A program made the position numbers and the translations under genes. The notes under the pieces were generated by a model. It saw nothing but the letters and a program-made list of their open reading frames with translations, made no database searches and had not been told where the DNA came from. Below, in pieces: positions 1 to 12,492 of a DNA stretch of 64,000 nucleotides. Source of the stretch: Harmothoe impar (taxonomy: Eukaryota > Annelida > Polychaeta > Phyllodocida > Polynoidae); NCBI GenBank assembly GCA_947462335.1, contig OX381704.1, positions 45,264,942 through 45,328,941 of the forward strand, in the 5' to 3' direction. The stretch's first letter is position 1. Each line of letters begins with the position of its first letter.

Positions 1-2411
1 TGATGGATGAGAAACACTATTCCATATGATTAAACAATATTATGTTTACATCCTGGTTAAATAGGAACTGCATTCAGACCTATTACACATTAACTCTGGA
101 TTGTGCATGGTACCTACATATGATTTATATTGTCACCTTGCTTTATTTGTTCATAATATATATGAAGCAGATTCTCTGATATATTAATATGGAGTGTAAT
201 CCTAGTTAGATAGGGACACTATACATACAGAGAGTACAGAGGGTGACATCCCACTCCCACCTTCAGATGACCTTTAGTAAATCCCTGTATCATCAAGTGG
301 GTTATCAGGGGGATAGGTGTGACCTGGTTTAGATGACCTTTTCAACCTGTAGCTTTGGTAGGATCTGTATACATGTTTGATGGTGGATTGATTTGTGGCT
401 GCCGTCAGTATCAGTGTGATTGGCCGTTTACATGAATCAAATCCATCAGCAGTATTATTTACAGATGAGGCCGTTCTTAGGTGGCCAATTGACCGATGCC
501 AGGATGTCAGTGCATAGATAGAATATATCAAGATCTACCTCTGCATTAAATTGGAGAATTTCAAGCAATACATTATGCAGAATCATTACAGATACTGAAT
601 CTGGGATGTCCGATTTTTACACTGTGACCATTGCATCTACCCATGTAGCCTAGCTACCCAAACAGTATATTATGTAGACCTACGAGAGACCCGAATACCC
701 CTGAGATGTATATGAGAGCTGCATTGTGTTGTACCAATAGTGTAAACTAGGTTAATAGCACTGATGAGATGGCTCCATCCCACCATGTCACTACCACCAA
801 CACTGGATCCCTGACACTCCACACCATGAACAACACCCATTGTAAGGTTACCACAGGACAGCATTGTTGGAGCCAGTCCCTGAGAACAGGAAACTGCAGG
901 GAGTGAGGGCATAATTAGTACAGTGAGACCTGAGGCTAGTCCAATCACGGAGGTCACGCTATAGGTGTGGAGTACCTCAGCTAGACGTGTTCATGTATTG
1001 TACAATATTGTATTTTTAAGATAAATTTCCAAATGCTATTAACTCCCAATATTGTGCTTAATCAATTAAACCTATAATTTTGAAAAGGGATGGAAACATC
1101 AAATCGTGAATAAAGAACTAGATGTTTAAATGAGATCCTTGGATAAGGATAACTAATAGCAGGAAATATATATGGGACAGGATTGCCATGGTACTGTCCT
1201 ATACAATGTATATGATTGAGTTTGAGCTACGTTTTTCCACTACTTCCAGACGAAGGTTAATTGGTTTTCTCCCATGCCCGTTAGCCACCAAGGCACCAGG
1301 ATTATGACTGGAGTGGAGATGCACCAAGTCTACACCAATCTATCTAGATCACAGTCACTAGACAATCAATAGCAGAGTAGATTATTTCCCATCGCACACA
1401 TCCAAGTCGGGATGTGATAGGGTTGGATGGTAACCGCATGCCCCAAGGCACCTCATCATTTACACTACTTATTTGTATTCCATCAATCAATTGTCGACAT
1501 TTAATTAGGTCTTATGAAGTTATTCATGTAGGTTCTTTTCATGGGGAGTGTGCTTAGTTATGATAATGCTGATTGAAATTCGGTTTTCCTGAAACTAATC
1601 AACACATTTTGGAGGTGAAATCCTGCAAAACTAATCGATCAAGTTTCAATCATCCCATGAGTTCCAGAATCAATGCCTCGCTGTGCATGTAGGGGGATCA
1701 GAACATGGAGGGCTGGTCACCATGGAAACTGGTAAACTTCTCACGGTGTTGGGCAATCTTGTAATTGATGATTCACACCCAACCTATCACTGCAGATTAA
1801 TTAAATCTGGTTATTAACTTAGATTATCAACAGCTGTTATTTCTTTCAGTAACGTGTTGTGTTTGGTAAAACCAGGTTGTTCACTTGCAATGTGTGGGTG
1901 TGGGGCTTCTTTTATTCCCTTTACTTTTTTTTAAATATTTTACTTGCAATGTATGAAACTGCAAACACATTTGTTTTATGTTATTCCTGAAGTATGTACT
2001 TGTCGTTTATTCAAAGAAAACAATATCATGTGATAATAAAACACAAGTTGTGGATAAATTAAGGGCAATTATATAGAAAGAGAAACTCCCTACCCCTATA
2101 TAGATATACCCTTCCTTTATTTATTCAGTCTAGCATAGTGGTGAGTCATCTGCCCCGGGTCACCATCTCAATGGGATTTAACAATAGGCCTGGCTTTTTA
2201 ACACATTCTTATTCCTCCATTTTTCATGCCCCTCTGCTCGGTTGCCAATGCCCCCCCCCCCTCCAAGGTATATGTGTACACTCTGCTATCAGCCTGCAGC
2301 AGGAGAGCCTTCACATTGTTGTATTTGTTCCCTGAGGAAGGGGTGGAGAACGGCCCTGGTAGTACTTGGACATGGTGACTTAGTTACTCCACGTGAAATT
2401 CCTCTCTGCCA
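1..2411. other. No gene seen
   Basis: AT-rich unique sequence without convincing exons. A tRNA-like A-box word at 2127-2145 is discussed among rejected items. Probably filamin intron or downstream sequence. Confidence 0.6.
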
Positions 2412-2415
2412 ATAG

Positions 2416-2746
2416 GGCTGTGTCTCACGACCTTGGGACAATGTTTTTGTCTCTGATCGGGTGCCGTCTCTGACCGGGTGCCGTCTCTGACCGGGTGCCG
2501 TCTCTGACCCGGTGTCAGAAAAAGGTGTTTTAAAAGAATTATACATATATATATAAGGATTTGGAAAAACGTTATGACGGTTGTTATATAATCATAGTTA
2601 TAATTATAACTAGCTTCCTGCTGTTAGTATTTTGACCTCATCAAGCCAAGCCGGTCAGAGACGGCACCCGGTCAGAGACGGCACCTGGTCAGAGACGGCA
2701 CCTGGTCAGAGACAAAATCATTGTCCCAAGGTCGTGAGACACAGCC
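2416..2746. mobile_element. MITE with inverted subterminal 17-bp repeats, copy 1
   Basis: The ends are GGCTGTGTCTCACGACCTTG and its inverted copy, flanked by a 4-bp duplication (ATAG at 2412-2415 and 2747-2750). Inside each end lie three to four tandem copies of GTCTCTGACCGGGTGCC, pointing inward from both sides. The centre is AT-rich. There is no coding capacity. Confidence 0.9.
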
Positions 2747-4677
2747 ATAGACAACACAGGAAGAGGCTGCCGTCTGCAGGTGTAGAGGGGTGTGGGATGG
2801 GTCTGTAATAACTATACTGTGCTTCTATACACATACCTGCCAGCTGTGGTCGGTATTCCATCACCCTTTCTGTCTACACTGTGATTTTAGCAAGGCTAGA
2901 GGGAAACGTGATACTTGATACCTGTCTGCCTTTTTGTGTACAAATTAAATATTACCAACCCCATTAAAATGATGAATGAAAAGGTTAAACGAGCTTAGAT
3001 GAACAACATTTCCTTTCCTTGCCTTACAATATTCTACATATTAGAGTGCTGTACAATGAAAATGGTATTTACTAATGTACAGTGCATATAACATATTTGC
3101 AGTGCTATGTATTATGTCGTAGTGCTCATATTTAGATATATTATTAGTCCTGACGTGGGTCACCAGGATTGCGTACAGGCCCTCTGGCGTCTGGTGCCCT
3201 CTATTCACTCAACCGTGACGTGAATGTCTGCGCCGTTTTGACCCACAGGGAACACTCAAAGTTCATACTACTTTATAACGTGTAAGGTCCCAAAAAAGTT
3301 AAATGTGTGGTAGACAAATATAAGCAGTGCTCTACCTTCTGTATGCGAAGAGTCTAAGAGAAGAGGTGAGGGTGGGGCTCTATCAATGATGTAGGCGTCA
3401 ATATCACTTTTGTGCATCTCTTTAGATTACCCATACCCCAATCTTATTGAAATACTTAGTCTGATAATGATAGAGGTATGTATAATTCATTGGAAAGCCT
3501 GTAATATCCCACACAGTAAAGGCTATACTTGGCGACCATGCATGTACAGTTACAAATGAGGTGCCCTTGTCAGAACAGTACCACATGCAGTGTTCTCCCC
3601 ATATAGACGGCTGTATGGTATAGAGGCTGGTATGGGATGGATAGGGACACACAGTTTGATGTTTGACAGTTTTATGTGTGATTACAGATCCGTGTACATC
3701 GGTACATAGGGGGAGGCTACTGACCCTGCACTGTCATCCCTGCCCTAATACTCCCCTCCCCATCACACCTATACACAGAGACCTCCCGCTGCATCATGTG
3801 CATGGCAGTGTATCCAGAGACACGATGTGCAGGGCCATACGTATAGTACTGGCTACACTATACATGGTATCAGAAGCTTGCCTAGTATTGGTTTTAAGTG
3901 TCTGTGTTATGATTCCTAAAGTAATAATTTCCTGTGGATTCACTCAGAGGAGATGGGAAGGTCTGGTTGCGTGCATGTACATGTATATACATTGCAGCGC
4001 AACCTCCGGGTTGGTCTGGGACAGTTTTGTACAGCAGGGCACTGAGCCCATATCAAGGGTAGGTCATTGAGCAAACATAAATGAGAGCCATTCAAATAGT
4101 CATCATATCCCATATCCTAGTGTCTGCCTCGTTGGCCTGCCTCATACAAAGCAATGATGCAACCAGAAATATCCCATTCTCCATATACAGCCTATACTAT
4201 ACAGGCAGCAATCGTGTGCCAGGTTTCTGAGGACTGATTTATTCATGCAACATGACAGGTCACACAATTTAATAGCTGGCCCTGAATTTTATTTTCATTA
4301 CCAGATTTTTGTGTCATAAATCATGAGCTTTAATTACTGGACCTAACTGTACATGACATCGTAATAATTCAAATATAATAGTTTTTACTTTTAAAACAAC
4401 CATTCCAAATAGGTCAGTTGCTAAACGGTGGCCACCAACGAACATCGCTTTTATTCATTATTGCTGTTAAATGAGCCTTCATTCCTATGTTCACAATTAC
4501 ACAGGTACACTATTATAGCTAGACATGCACCTGGCTGGCTCCCAGGTTAAAATATAGAATCTAGCTCCCACGTTTGGAATTAAGAACTGTACACAATGGG
4601 TTGGGCATTGAATTGTGGTTTAATCTACAACCGGAAGTGCATATACTTGGCGAAAACAACCATTTGTGACTGACAAA

Positions 4678-4702
4678 TGACGTCACGTCATGATGACGTC
4701 AT
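4678..4702. promoter_or_regulatory. Double CRE-type site
   Basis: Two exact TGACGTCA palindromes (4678-4685 and 4694-4701) with overlapping ACGTCAT. TGACGTCA binds CREB/ATF dimers. No gene start is recognised nearby, so the role is unknown. Confidence 0.5.
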
Positions 4703-4720
4703 AGGTAAGACGTGCCCTGG

Positions 4721-4738
4721 GGTGCCCTCTGGTGGCAG
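4721..4738 (-). promoter_or_regulatory. CTCF-like motif
   Basis: The minus strand reads CTGCCACCAGAGGGCACC, a close match to the CTCF core CCACCAG(A/G)GGGC. It is 20 bp from the double CRE. Confidence 0.35.
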
Positions 4739-6654
4739 GTCCTGAACTATGCTTGACCTCAGAGACATGACAAACACAACGAGTCAGCTCACAGTCACAC
4801 TTCCCAACAGCCCCGACCAGCAGGCCTGGGGTCGTGATACCCCAATCACTCCTGGACACCAGTCAACATGGTCACTGCTGTGTACAAAGCACATTACAGA
4901 CACAGCTAATATTGGGATTTCCAAATCAGACCTGATATGGATAAAGGCTGAGGATAATGCACATAATATAAATATATATAATATATGTCAATATAAGCCT
5001 AGATGCACATGTATATGTATGGGGAGATGAACAAAGGTATTATTGGGGTTCCCAAATAAGTCCGATATTGGTTTTCAAGTTTAAGTGTTTGGAGGTCATA
5101 TTATGTATTCATATGGAGAACATAAATTTCTGACCTAGGCGAGCTATGGATTTAATGCGTGCAATGGACAGTTTATTGCAACTACTTACAATATAGGTTT
5201 TCTTTTCTGAGAGGAAGGGGGGGGGGGGTGAGGTCATTATGTCCATACTTTCTTTGTATGGCCTGCATATATACAATTAATTTGAGACTCTGGTGGATAT
5301 AAATTGACTATAGATTTAAATTTTAATGCGTGCAATGGATCGCTCACGACCCTGGGTTGAGCCACTTGTATCAGCATATGCACATAAGGTAGCTCTGCCC
5401 AAGCTACTGAGGCTAACCCTGGAAGTATTAGAAACATGTGCGTTGGTATACTAGTAATATAGGGATACGCTCTCTGTGGACTAGGGACAAATGTACATGA
5501 ACAATGCATGAATATACTTCTGTAACACTCTCTAAATCACTCAGTCATTGTTTTAGTACTAACTGCTGACCTATAGTGCATAAGGAATAGTGCTTTCCAA
5601 ACGCTATGGCAAAACTAGTGTATTGAGATAACTGTAGATACAGCTTGTAAACCTTCTCTCAAATATTCTTTTTAAAATGTGATGATGAACAGGCTGCTGG
5701 CTTATAATCTAGTTGCCATGATTACACTCATTAGCAAATGTTACAGGTCATGAACACGATTAAGCAGACAGGTACCTCTATCACCAACAGTCATAGTTAA
5801 ACCTGAAAATAGGTTTATGGCATGTTGCCACTATAATCAGCAACTAGTATAAGGCATATACACGGTAGTAAACACTGTATATTCATGTTATAGTACACGT
5901 GTCTCTTTTTTTGTCCCTTTCTGCATCTGCATAATATGACATTCCTGATTTGCAGCTGGATGTGGGTGCATTCAGTTGGATATATACGTGGGTGCAATAT
6001 ACCTGTATGCTGAGTGAGATCGCCACAGCTCTAATGCATTCCCTTTATTGGGATGTGGCAGAAATAGCCAGCCCCCCTTCTCACAGACACACACATTAAG
6101 AAACCTCTGTGGTTCGGGTAAAGGTCAACTTGCCTTAGACCAGGTTTAAAGTTAAGAGTCATGTCTATGGGTCATTTAAGGCCGAGTGCTGGACAGCCTC
6201 AAGTGTTAATGGAGGGAACAATGACCATGAGATCACAACTGGGGAACTCAGAGCCAAGCCTCTTTGGGTGGCTGCCTAAGTAGCCACCGTATATTTCAAT
6301 GGTTATAATTGGTTTGTCCAGTTTGACTATAATAACAGGTTTAACCCTGCCCACCCCAGTAAACTGCTGAAAGGATCTGGTATATGTTAAGTATCATCAT
6401 ATGCCAAGCTGAAATGGCCTCTTAAAAGTCTACTTAGAACGTTAGTTCTGGCATTTGCCACAATAGGGGAGAATGAAGTACTACCAGACGATGTCATTGC
6501 AATGCTCTAAGTGAGCTAGAATGCTATTCTATTGTTATGGGTCTGCATGCTTATTAGTAATGTTGTCTTGTCATTTACAGGATACTTCTTGCATTCATGT
6601 TAACCTTAATGAAGTACATGTATAGTGTTTCAATGCAGTTAGTAAGTATGCCCT

Positions 6655-6850
6655 TTTGCAGCACTGGCAGGTTTGATGCATGATTGCAGCACTGGTAGGT
6701 CAACGGTGAAGCATCCATGCATCATGTCCACCCTACATGCCTACGGAATGCAGCACTGTGTAACTAACCAGAACAGGGTTGGTGCATCACGACGACCACT
6801 AAACATAAAGCACGTTGGCATCATGCTGACCCTACAACTACAAGTTACTG
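6655..6850. repeat. Dispersed GCTGCATTYATGCA family, diverged copy
   Basis: GCAGCACTGGCAGGTTTGAT, GCATGATTGCAGCACTGGTA and CATCCATGCATCATG repeat words of the same family. Edges cannot be placed. Confidence 0.4.
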
Positions 6851-9800
6851 AGTTATGGGAATGGATGGACTAGGACACCCATTGAACTAGTAGAGGGCTG
6901 AGGATGCTGAGTGAGACACTATAGAGTAGTGCCTGGATGTGGTTAAAAATGCCAACTTCTATAAACAGTTCCTTGTTATCACAAAGCAGCCCTGCAATCC
7001 TACTCCCCCATCTCAAGCCATAGACAATACCTGCATTATGTACAGGGGGCCGACATGACATCAACACAAACCTTCCCATGGTGGTGCCTGCATGATTGTG
7101 TGAGGGACAGGGTGGACATCAAGGTCATATATACTGAATCATGTAGCAGTAAAGGGGGGTTTTCAAATTTATCCTAGTTGCCACAGAATTGGATATTTTA
7201 GGCCATGGGGTTCCCAAAGAAAGAATTTCTGGAATGAGGGATCATTATTTGTATGTTTCTCTATTTTCACTGTTCTTAGAATAGCCAGAAATTTGACCCT
7301 TATGCTGCTGGGGTCTATGGTAGTTTCTATAAGTGGGTCAGGGTCCACATGATCTCCTCCAAAAGCGGCTGGTTTATACTGGAGGACCCCTCCTGTGAGT
7401 CATGTTGGACCTATCAGGTACATGGAGCAGAAACTGCCAAATACAGTAACACAATTGTCACAGGAGCGGAACCCACCTAATACAGTCAGGCACCCACTTG
7501 TCACCGACCCTAGGAGCTCACATTATGGGTCATGACATTGGGGAAGGGTGTCTCAGTATCATAAGGTTGCTCACTTTCCCGCCACCATTCTCACTCTGGC
7601 TATAGATCTGCATTATTTATTGTATTGTCATCCATAGCTTGCTGGCCGGTTCTGATGGTATTACTAGTATTTTGGATTAATAAACAACTGTCTTCCTAAA
7701 CAGCAGGGCTCACTTTATTCTTTACTGTGTCTTCATTCTTTACCACGTCTTGGTTTACTTTTTATAGTGTACTAAAGCACAGACACATAAACATCATTCA
7801 GTCGACCATGCAGCCCCTGGAATTTAAGGAATGCAGGGGGTACTTTCTTACATGGCAATACAAACTCACACCTCCACATGGCACTGCTCTATGATTTCCT
7901 TGTGACCTGCTGTGTGCTGTAGAACTGTGGGCCTGCCAACCCATCATCATGATCATGTTATATACAGTATCTATATAGGGGTTTTGTAGAGTTGACCTTG
8001 GTAAGAGTCAGTTGACAGTCCTGCTGGGGATGTGAGGCACGCTGACTATGTCCCACACCTACAATGACTCACCCACCACCACCAGCAGTACGCTACCACT
8101 CACCTACTCCCTTATTTGGCTAAAAGCTCCCAGGGAGGCGTTAAGGTCAGACGCTTGAGACCTGTGGGGCGGAACACGGAGGTGTATACGCTATAGTTAA
8201 TGGACGAGTTATTATTGCTTGTGGGGGTTGGGGAGGGGCTTGGTGGAATTTTTCTCAACAGATTATTCATAATTTTAATGGCACCCCTAGTGATTTAGGG
8301 TTAAAAACGACGCCTATTTCTCATTATAATATTTAATGGTTCTCCCCTACCCCATGTTTAACTTTACCACCCGCCCCAAGGGCGTGGCAACCAGGGGGAC
8401 GGGGATGACCCCCCCCCCCCCCATGAAAAAAATAATGAAGAAAATAAAATTAAAATAAAAATCTTTACATTTATGGTCAAGAGAAAGGGGGGATGTAAAC
8501 TGCTTGCCACCCTCCTGGGTCCCTAGGCTAACCCGACCTCCCACCTCCATGTACCAATAACTGACCAGTCCCTAATGCGTCTCGGCACCTGAGTACTGTA
8601 TACAAACGCTATAATGGCGTGGTATGTTTGGCTGCTCGTGGTTCAAGGTGGTGAACCACTTCACAGCTGACCTGATTATCTGACCACCAGTCTTAGTGGC
8701 AGTTCTGAATGGTAAACCTTTGAAATACACTTACTCAAGTCACATACACCTCTTTTCGAGTGAGGGCAGTACGCGGAGAACCTTTTCTGCTTGGCTGCTT
8801 ACAATTTTACTCAGAGTGGCCTCGATGCTCTTCACAGCTTTTGATGAAGACATCAAAAGGCGGTAGTACTGAGGCGTGACCACAGGAATTCCCCGGGGAA
8901 TAGGCAGACAACTACTCATTCAAATAGATCAGCCCAGAGACTACCTTGCATTGGTTTTATATACGTCTGTAACTCGTCAGTCCATGTATTCGGCCATTTT
9001 GTCCCCCTGACGACCCTACCTTTTTCTTCCCACTGCTGCTGTCACTATCATGACTATGGCGCTGCAATCTGCCAGTCATATTCCTATATCCCATGATATT
9101 ATATATCTAATATACATACACATCTAGTCTCTAGGCCTACACCTTAAGGGGTTTACCTGTAATGTGTTACCATGGCAACCTCATATACTCTCTCTCTCTC
9201 TGTTGGTCTATCGTGTGGAATGTGACCTGGGATTTTCTTTTTACATTTCCTTTTTCTCTCATTTATTTGGCTAATAGCATATATTATTTATATTGCTCGG
9301 AAACGGCCCAGCTATTGAATTCCCAGACATGGATGGCCATGTTCATATTCATACATGTAGATGCAGTTGCCATGTCTGGTCCTTTTTATTACTACCCTCA
9401 TTGCTACTACTCAGTACTGGGGTGATTAATCCATAATTAGAAATACATTACAATAATGCAGACCACCGAGCTTAGTCATGTAGATCTAGTTACCAGACAC
9501 TGACAGTAGCAGGAGGCCTACACTTATTAATCATGGTCATGAAGACTTGGAAAACGCAGTGACATCTATGGCATATAGACAGGCCTATCTCACTAGTCAT
9601 ATGAGGAAGTCCTCATTGTAAACCTAATCAAAACAATATCCGTTCAGCTTCAGCTTTAGCTTCTGTATGATTTAAAGCATAGGCCTACACGTTAATTGGC
9701 CAACTGACACCTGTGCTGGGAATCGAGGGATTACTGACCCCCCCCCCCCCCCCGTCAAACACTCTAGACGGACCAGTTAGTAGTTGAGCCCCGTTGAGCA

Positions 9801-10025
9801 GGCTGTCAGAGTAGTAATAGACCGATGTGACAACGCACAGGTCTGGGTTGTTGTTTACATACGGTGTGCCAGTATGCACAGGTACAGACAGCTGGCCTCA
9901 CACACCTGTACCACCACCACCAGTACTACTACACCTACTGTACACCACTCACTGTCACAGCATACGGCAACCATTTAGGCCTAATCACGGCATAACAGAA
10001 TGCATGTTTATTTGTCATCATCAGC

Positions 10026-10250
10026 CACCATGCACCAATGCAGTACCTATGCAGTACCCGCGAGTAACCCGCACAGCACTGCATTGGTGCATCAGGCCGA
10101 CCACACTATAATCAACCAGTCGACATGATGCATGAATGCAGCACAGCCACTGGCAGCACAGCCTACTCACCAGTGCTGCATTCTTGCACGACAATTAAGA
10201 GCGCATAACTCCATAACTACTTAAATCACTACGCTGCCCTTAAAGGGTTA
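10026..10250. repeat. Dispersed GCTGCATTYATGCA family, copy
   Basis: It contains GAGTAACCCGCACAGCACTG, TGCATCAGGCCGACC and, inverted, GATGCATGAATGCAGCAC and CTCACCAGTGCTGCATT. It ends CTGCCCTTAAAGGGTTA. Related words occur at 6655-6745, 31085-31205 and 36815-36990. Confidence 0.6.
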
Positions 10251-10930
10251 GTAGCCCACATCTAGGCCTACCTGGCTAATCCAAGCACACACCACTGGGT
10301 GCTATCCCAGCCCCAGGTGAGTAGCTGTGATCACAGATCAACCACCCAGGTCCCAGGTGATCAGGGCGACTTAACCAGTGTACGGGTTGATCCATGGCAC
10401 TGTATTCGTATCATAACGGATTTTAGAGGTAGCAAACCAACTCTGTGTGTATTGTCAGCTCCCCCTCCCCCCCCCCCCCCTACTCCCTATTCGTCACCAC
10501 TCCCACCCAGCCCCGCGGTAGCCACGGCCGATGGCTTCAGCCTTCACCCACTGCTGACGTTTTAGTGTGCAATGTTTACATGCCTACCTTCCTCAGTTTA
10601 ACTACCTTAACTGGGCCCAAACTTGACTCACAGTCAATACGAGATGCCATGTACACCCAAGCTTAGTTTGGGACAACATGGGTCAGGATTCCGGCCATTT
10701 TCTGGGGAATTAAGGGAGTGCTTTAATTAAAGGGGAGGGTGTGAGACTGTGACTGTGTGCAGTGTGAGTGGTCCCGTGTGGTCGGACACGGTCCCGGCCC
10801 CCGCCCGCCTCCCTCCCGGCCCCGGCCATCTTGCCGTTCGGTCAACCAGATAGCGATCAAACACGCGGGCTTTCCAAACACTGTCAACCCTTTTAGAGAC
10901 AACCAACGACACAAACAACCCCAAACTCAC

Positions 10931-11294
10931 CTATGTTGACGATCCTGATGCCCTCCTCTTCTTCCAGAAACTTCATGCACATGGTAACATTCTCCAGCTT
11001 TTGGGTCCGAAAGTTAGGTCGCTTGTTGATTTTCTTGAACTTCTTGCCCGACAGCACTTCGACGAGAGCGATGAGCCGGAGCCCATCGCTGAAATCGCCC
11101 TCTAGGTCGGTGATATTCTTGCTGACGGTCTTGAGATGTTCGTTGGCCCATCTTGTGAATGTATTCTTCTGGATTAATTTCCATTGGGCGTCTTCGGCGA
11201 GTTCCCGCTCCGTGGCCGGCATGTCTTCGTCGTCGTATTCTTCGTCGTCGTAATCGTAGTCGTAGCCGGCTTCATACTGGTATTGGTCCGCCAT
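10931..11294 (-). CDS. FLN: Filamin, first coding exon (partial gene)
   Basis: Filamins are dimeric actin cross-linkers whose N-terminal pair of calponin-homology domains binds F-actin. This exon starts at ATG 11294 and runs 121 codons to donor ATAG|gtgagt at 10931, leaving one base over (phase 1). Seen: an acidic, Tyr-rich leader of about 25 residues, then [26 protein letters not shown] and [17 protein letters not shown], which match filamin CH1 far better than alpha-actinin or spectrin (the MPATE..LAEDA..W block is filamin-specific). The exon stops just before the IVDGN-type end of CH1. No later filamin exon (rest of CH1, CH2, Ig repeats) was found in the 10.9 kb downstream, so the next intron must exceed that length. 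The long [13 protein letters not shown] leader is unusual beside vertebrate filamins. An open frame on the opposite strand is a shadow. Confidence 0.95.
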
Positions 11295-11419
11295 GGTTGC
11301 TGATTGGTTGGTTCCTGCTCTACTAACCTAAATATTAACGAGGTCACTTCTCTCCTCTTAGCCACGCCCACTTGTATAGTGGTGCTTGATGTGTTGTTCC
11401 GGTTTTAGCCTTCTGATCC
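11295..11419 (-). other. FLN: Filamin 5' UTR part of the coding exon, with 3' splice site
   Basis: Read on the minus strand, a good acceptor (tctgtattttgcag|GGATCAG) lies at 11419/11420, 125 bases before the start codon. This suggests the exon is spliced onto an upstream non-coding exon. The start codon context (CAACCATGG) is a good Kozak match. The stretch contains GGGCGTGG and CCAAT-like words, so a promoter here is an alternative reading. Confidence 0.5.
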
Positions 11420-11611
11420 CTGCAAAATACAGATTGAAGTTATTGATTTTTGGAAAATGAATGACTGAATGTTAAAAAGGTATGAATTAGCAAATAATAT
11501 ATAGAAGGATACAATGATAAGTGCCCATGTAGCCTATAATATATATATAGGCCTATCAATATATTATATCAATTTATATTAATATATATATATATCAATA
11601 TATAGCCTACA

Positions 11612-12395
11612 CTGTAAGAAGTAAGTACTGTACACCTACAGCAAAAGTTGCTGGCAACTTTTGTTCCAGTAGATTTTGCTGTAGGTGTACAGCAACTGAC
11701 TTGCTGTAAATTTACAGCAACTTCTACTGTAAATTTACAGCAACTTCTACTGTAAATTTACAGCAACTTCTACTGTACATCTACAGCAAAAGTTGCTGGC
11801 AACTTTTGTTCCAGTAGATTTTGCTGTACATGTACAGCAACTGGGTGCTGTAAAGTTACCGCAAATTCTTCTGTAGGTTTCATATTGTTGTTCTCATCAA
11901 TTTATATCAATTACTACGCATTCATGGAGAGTACTTTCCTGCATAATAGTTCAATCTCAGCTAGGATAATACACACTACACAATGTAATGGTTTAATCCT
12001 GCTTCAATACAGCTGAACCGTATGTGATACCAGCTTTTCCCCAGGCCGGGCACTTAAGCATTTAACTTTTCCCACCAATGTGGTGTCTATTCTAGACTTT
12101 TGCTGTTTTTTTGTATTATTCAAAAAAATTATGCAAATATCAATACACTTTATGATAACTGCATTCACTCTCTCTCATCCATTCTTATTCTACAATGTCT
12201 TGAGAGTTTGTGAGGTTTTATTTGACTCGGGAAAGGGTTGGGTGGAATAATTAATACAGAAATTGTCTTCTGCTGCCACCTAGTGGCGGAAATCTACAGC
12301 ACAATGTACTGTAAATGTACAGCAACAGTGCCGGAGACCCAATTTACAGTACATAATGCTGTAATCATACAGCAAATAGTGCTGTAATACCAACA
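11612..12395. repeat. Palindromic ACTGTAAATTTACAGCAA repeats
   Basis: Two near-identical 60-bp blocks (11641-11700 and 11785-11844) flank three tandem 23-bp CTGTAAATTTACAGCAACTT units. Diverged units recur at 12290-12390. The whole is bordered by AT dinucleotide tracts. The palindromic CTGTA..TACAG words resemble ends of hAT-type MITEs in aquatic animals. Confidence 0.8.
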
Positions 12396-12402
12396 ATATA
12401 TA

Positions 12403-12417
12403 TATCAATATATATAT

Positions 12418-12490
<73 letters not shown>
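12403..12490. repeat. (AT)n microsatellite
   Basis: TA repeat with a few CAA and TGTA interruptions at its ends. Confidence 0.97.

Positions 12491-12492
<2 letters not shown>

Larger units (their letters stand above)
2751..10025. other. No gene seen apart from listed repeats and sites
   Basis: Short open frames here have no family match, no matching splice context and often cross homopolymer runs (G10 at 5218, C14 at 8408, C15 at 9739). A word TTTAATGCGTGCAATGGA occurs at about 5150 and again, nearly exact, at about 5321. If filamin continues downstream, this is its second long intron. Confidence 0.6.

Noticed and set aside
2127..2160. tRNA-like A-box word CTAGCATAGTGGTGAGTC
   Set aside because: No matching B box or cloverleaf downstream; at most a remnant of a tRNA-derived SINE.
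10820..10840. YY1-like CAAGATGGCCG as an intronic filamin promoter
   Set aside because: A single short motif 90 bp inside the intron after the coding exon; no other support.
10933..11253. 106-codon plus-strand frame opposite the filamin exon
   Set aside because: Shadow of the minus-strand filamin coding sequence; low-complexity Ser-rich translation.
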